Shown piece after piece: positions 38,249 to 41,220 of a stretch of DNA of 41,220 bases (the first letter of the stretch is position 1; the number at the start of each line of letters is the position of its first letter). Under the pieces are notes generated by a model that was given only the letters and a program-made list of their open reading frames with translations, did no database searches and had not been told where the DNA came from. The stretch spans positions 1 to 41,220 of the forward strand of contig JANBQS010000069.1 in assembly GCA_027577415.1 (NCBI GenBank), in the 5' to 3' direction. The DNA is from Coemansia sp. RSA 922 (Eukaryota > Kickxellomycota > Kickxellomycetes > Kickxellales > Kickxellaceae). The translations under genes were made by a program, and so were the position numbers.

Positions 38249-38353
38249 ATGAATTATCCACGCAATTGCCATATATGTGGGCAGTTTCTAGCATCAGAAA
38301 TAGACGGGTATTATCACTTTATAAGGATCCACTCTCTGTGGCGGATCGGATGA
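38249..38353 (+). CDS. Zinc-finger microprotein, unit F
   Basis: A 34 aa ORF with MNYP, C7, C10, H23 and H28 (CHICGQFLAS ... YYHFIRIH) and a short tail SLWRIG. It is the sister of unit E. All four ligands are intact. It is the last unit of the array; the next gene is on the opposite strand. Confidence 0.55.
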   Translation: MNYPRNCHICGQFLASEIDGYYHFIRIHSLWRIG

Positions 38354-38661
38354 GCCGCTACTACCTGAGAAAAAACAAGCCGATACCCACGACTAGCTAA
38401 AGCCTGCTCCTACATGCAAGAGATATCACGCCACCAGCTCTCAGCAACGACCCCACCACCGCAGACAAGCTATTGTATTATGTCTCCCCAGCTATACACC
38501 TATTCTCGTGGGCGTGCTTACTCTAAGCTAGAGGCATCTACCTTATACCATATCCAGGCTCTCACATTAAAAGTAATTTACTAGAACAAATAAAGAGATA
38601 AAGATAGACAAAGACCAAAAAACTACACACAATCCAAGGATGGAGATTAATGAACGTTGCC
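38354..38661. other. Spacer between array and F-box-like gene
   Basis: A 308 bp stretch without a supportable ORF. It is less A+T-rich than the array between about 38380 and 38530 and contains no further zinc-finger pattern. Confidence 0.35.
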
Positions 38662-40365
38662 TCAATTATACATAGCGTGAAGAAGTCGATTAAGTTGCAA
38701 GGCATACTTGCTATATGGTTTACGCTCAAGCGTTTCTACCACTATGGCATTAAATTCAAGAGCTGCCTCACAACCCACATCAAGTCGGCGAAGCCTTGGA
38801 CAACAAAGGGCAAGTAGCAAAACATATTCAGTAGTAACGACACTCTTGCCGTGAAACCCTGATATATACCAGGCCTGAAGGCATTTTTCAGTTTCTTTGT
38901 ACGTAGAAGCTATGTAGTCAGGCAAGTCATCAGCATCAATCTGTGCAAGCTCTGAACCTAGATTAAGAACACCACATGTAAGCTTCACAAGGGCTGGAAA
39001 TGCCTTTAACAGGCGCAAAATGTCATAGAAATAGAGTTGTTTGTAGGACATATTCAACACTTGGACATTCATGAACCCATGACCACCTGGCGCTGCTGCT
39101 ATTATAGGTTTGGCTTGAACTGAGTATGATAGTACCAACTTACGAGCAGGTTCTATGAGATCCCTCAAAAATGTGTTCCAAACAGTTTCCAAGGTGAGAG
39201 AGATACCGCCAGCTCGGATGTTCTCACAAAGTTTGACTGTATGCAAAACTCTATTCTTGTTTTTAAACACTCGACTGTCGTGTAGCACATGTGCAGAATC
39301 CGTGTCGATTTTAAAATCCAGGTATTTTAAGGTGGTACTATTGCCTCGGAAAACTACATCATCAGCAAATGGATACGGCATGTTTATTCTCAGGCTTGCC
39401 AATAAAGGAAATGGCACCATGCCTGGGGCCAAAACTCGTCCTTCAGAGTAATCATGGACGGCACAATACAATACCAGATGTTTTATATTCGGATAAACGA
39501 TAGAGTTACCATGAATATCATACAGCAGTGCTCTTGCATTACGCAACCCAATATACAAGAATTGGAGTGATGAGGAACACTTATGAACAAGCTCGGTGTT
39601 TAAATCAAATGCTGTTGTGCAGCGCACGCTTAGTGAAGAAAGCTGAGGAGTATTTTCAACAGTTGACGTATGCTTGATTTTCAGATCTCTCAGTTCGAGT
39701 CCTGGGCTTTTTATGTTGCCACATAGTAAATTCATAAACATCCCTAATATTTCTTCATCAAACTTACCTATGAGTCTATTAGTACCAGCGAATATCACAT
39801 TCATCGTTGCTATGCCTAGAGTAACTGACTGAATCAGTTGAGCAAACTTGAGAGCATTGCCAATGGCCTCATCCTTTGAGCATGGCGAGGTGATGGTCCA
39901 ATCGCCAACCACTATAGTAAGCTTGTTGACCAAAGGAAATCCTTCTGTATCTCCCATGAAGTCGGACAAAAGCCTGTGGGCAACCCCATTTACAATGATA
40001 TCCATGGGTACATACAGTTTAACCTTCCTGACCAGAGGTGCAATGCCATGAGGAAGATAGAACAGGTTTTTCCATAGTGACCCCGAGATAATCATCTTGG
40101 TCCCTTCAATGTTGGCACATAGGGTAAGGTCCTTCCAAATATATTCCAAAGAGGCTTGTCGCCAAGAGGAGCACACATACAACATCTCTTCCATCTTTCC
40201 TTTCGTGTCTTCTGATTTATCATGTGGTGACATTAGTCCCCTTACCACAAAGTGTCTAACTTGGTGTATGATAATAGATGGAGCAGTCTGTGCTGGAGAT
40301 ACATGTTTGGAAATATTGGCAAACGGCAATTTGCATGGAAGAAGAGAAGTTAAGTAGTGTAGCAT
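38662..40365 (-). CDS. F-box-like/leucine-rich lineage-specific protein
   Basis: A 567 aa single-exon protein. Near residues 60-80 it has YVCSSWRQASLEYIWKDL, the cysteine-Ser-Trp/Leu pattern that ends many fungal F-box-like N-terminal domains. The rest is irregular leucine-rich repeats (LELRDLKIKH, LSSLSVRC, IKHLVLYC, LLASLRINMPYPFADD, LKYLDFKID, PRLRRLDVGC). Such proteins are often SCF ubiquitin-ligase substrate receptors. The F-box itself is weak, so the assignment rests on architecture. The gene flanks the zinc-finger array, an accessory setting. Confidence 0.6.
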   Translation of the reverse strand: MLHYLTSLLPCKLPFANISKHVSPAQTAPSIIIHQVRHFVVRGLMSPHDKSEDTKGKMEEMLYVCSSWRQASLEYIWKDLTLCANIEGTKMIISGSLWKNLFYLPHGIAPLVRKVKLYVPMDIIVNGVAHRLLSDFMGDTEGFPLVNKLTIVVGDWTITSPCSKDEAIGNALKFAQLIQSVTLGIATMNVIFAGTNRLIGKFDEEILGMFMNLLCGNIKSPGLELRDLKIKHTSTVENTPQLSSLSVRCTTAFDLNTELVHKCSSSLQFLYIGLRNARALLYDIHGNSIVYPNIKHLVLYCAVHDYSEGRVLAPGMVPFPLLASLRINMPYPFADDVVFRGNSTTLKYLDFKIDTDSAHVLHDSRVFKNKNRVLHTVKLCENIRAGGISLTLETVWNTFLRDLIEPARKLVLSYSVQAKPIIAAAPGGHGFMNVQVLNMSYKQLYFYDILRLLKAFPALVKLTCGVLNLGSELAQIDADDLPDYIASTYKETEKCLQAWYISGFHGKSVVTTEYVLLLALCCPRLRRLDVGCEAALEFNAIVVETLERKPYSKYALQLNRLLHAMYN

Positions 40366-40788
40366 GATGGAAGAAGAAAATAATAATTGGGTGAAGTGAG
40401 AGGGAAAGCGAGAAAGTGGTTGAAAAAAGAAAAACTTTGCCTCTTAATGCTATCCAGGTCTTTGACCGCTTTATCTTGCCTCCATTGGGACACAAAGCGT
40501 CTTAACATTTTTATTTTATTTTATTTTTTTAAAAAAAAAAAAGCCTTTGTACTTGGCCTGTCAAAGCTGAATGACAGTGCTTTTAAACATCATGTCTCGG
40601 GTTCTTGATCAGCTAATGCCAATTTAGACAAGCCAAAAAGCAATTGGCGGTTAATAAAATGTTACATCTTACATACGTATAATGACAAAAAAGCCATTAT
40701 TAAATATATCAGATACTACTGAGGATGTCTTGAAACTGACAGTCCAGTATTACAGGAGAATAAAGCTAAGATAGTGGACGACAACGAC
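40366..40788. other. Intergenic, F-box-like promoter and delta-COP 3' flank
   Basis: A 423 bp A+T-rich gap with a T-rich then A-rich tract at about 40508-40541. The only frames are short and featureless. Confidence 0.35.
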
Positions 40789-41220
40789 TTAGATAACCGC
40801 ATATTGGTCGGGCACCAGCAACACGAGCTGCGAAAAGTCAACTTCTTGGCCGTCAGGGGTAGTGACACTAGTTACGGCAATGTCGTAGTAAGGCTTCTTG
40901 CATACAAACGACACGACCACAGGGAAGAACGCACCAGCATCGTTTCCGGGAATGCTAAAGTCAAGGCTGCCATTCTTGTTGCTCGCGTCGATGGTCGGAA
41001 TCTCCCAGTCAAGTGTGCCGCGAGTGCGGTTGACATCGTAAGCGCCATCGACATCACTGACACTAGGCTGAGCGCCATGCGGAATCGGAATAGACACAAC
41101 GACATTGTCAAGCTCAAGTCTGGTATCGTTCAGCTCGTACTCGATATTCACGTCAACAGAGCCGCTGCCATTGGGCGACGGCCAGCAGTTGATTGTGAGC
41201 GGGATATCGTCTTCGTTGGA
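40789..41220 (-). CDS. RET2: Coatomer delta subunit, C-terminal part (5' end outside window)
   Basis: The end of delta-COP of the COPI coat, which returns proteins from Golgi to ER. The visible 143 residues belong to the mu-homology domain: DIPLTINCWPSPNGSG, VNIEYELNDTRLELDNVVVS, IPIPHGAQPSV, G-T-L-D-W-E-I-P, FFPVVVSFVCKKPYYDIAV and the terminal PDQYAVI. The reading frame is open through the right edge, so the N-terminal three quarters lie beyond the window. Confidence 0.95.
   Translation of the reverse strand, partial: SNEDDIPLTINCWPSPNGSGSVDVNIEYELNDTRLELDNVVVSIPIPHGAQPSVSDVDGAYDVNRTRGTLDWEIPTIDASNKNGSLDFSIPGNDAGAFFPVVVSFVCKKPYYDIAVTSVTTPDGQEVDFSQLVLLVPDQYAVI

Larger units (their letters stand above)
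34901..38353 (+). repeat. Tandem array of six zinc-finger microprotein units (A-F)
   Basis: Successive TATA boxes lie at 34980, 35594, 36210, 36837, 37616 and 38110, giving spacings of 614, 616, 627, 779 and 494 bp. Each is followed 94-144 bp later by an ATG opening a tiny C2H2 ORF. Upstream blocks also recur. One is GTGAACTCTTGTGTATATTC (near 36640, unit D), which resembles GTAAGCTCTTGTGTATTTTC (near 36020, unit C). Another is GACCATCTTCTCACTCAATT (unit B), which resembles AACCATCTTCGCACTTAATT (unit C). Units A-D form one subgroup and E-F another (MNYP start, GCTTGG(T/C)TTGGTCT before TATA). This looks like serial duplication of a whole promoter-plus-gene unit, followed by divergence. Confidence 0.8.

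Noticed and set aside
1..41220. CRISPR arrays, intact transposons, rRNA, tRNA
   Set aside because: No regularly spaced direct repeats with unique spacers, no transposase or reverse-transcriptase motifs and no rRNA/tRNA signatures were seen.

Overview
The window is nuclear DNA of a fungus with a compact genome: dense genes, most of them intronless, and a few short introns (77-118 bp) with GT..AG ends lying near the 5' ends of genes. Tem1/Spg1, Ync13/Unc13-like, allantoinase, mL60 and delta-COP genes point to a fungus. FIBP, a FANCE-like protein, a FunK1-type kinase remnant and lineage-specific F-box-like genes suggest an early-diverging, Kickxellomycotina-like (Coemansia-type) lineage. That placement is inference, since no database could be searched.

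Layout. 0.2-14.7 kb is a run of minus-strand housekeeping genes: Tem1/Spg1 GTPase, INO80 ATPase, Rpf1, SRP54, allantoinase, Deg1/Pus3 and mitochondrial ribosomal protein mL60. 14.7-19.5 kb is an A+T-rich accessory island. It holds two small two-exon genes that share a duplicated promoter and leader, two tiny C2H2 zinc-finger ORFs (17340-17471 and 19067-19201) and a decayed FunK1-like kinase between them. 19.6-34.7 kb returns to conserved genes: the 25-residue ribosomal protein eL41, a FANCE-like protein, exocyst Sec8, two tandem inositol-pentakisphosphate 2-kinases (IPK1), an Unc13/Ync13-like C2-MUN protein, ZNHIT3/Hit1 and FIBP. 34.7-38.4 kb is a second A+T-rich island. 38.7-41.2 kb carries an F-box-like gene and the 3' end of delta-COP, which runs off the right edge.

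The most unusual content is a tandem array at 34.9-38.4 kb. It has six head-to-tail units of roughly 0.5-0.8 kb. Each has its own TATA box, and units A-D also have an ATTGTACAAT-like palindrome about 70 bp upstream of it. Each unit encodes a 29-54 residue protein that is essentially one C-x2-C-x12-H-x4-H zinc finger. Unit C has lost a zinc ligand and unit D has a premature stop, so the array looks like a birth-and-death multigene family of zinc-finger microproteins. The two ORFs near 17-19 kb appear to be dispersed relatives with similar TATA-to-ATG spacing.

Functional links: Sec8, the Unc13-like protein and delta-COP all serve membrane traffic, and Tem1/Spg1 signals septation. INO80 and IPK1 are both tied to inositol phosphates. 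Nothing shows that these neighbours are co-regulated.
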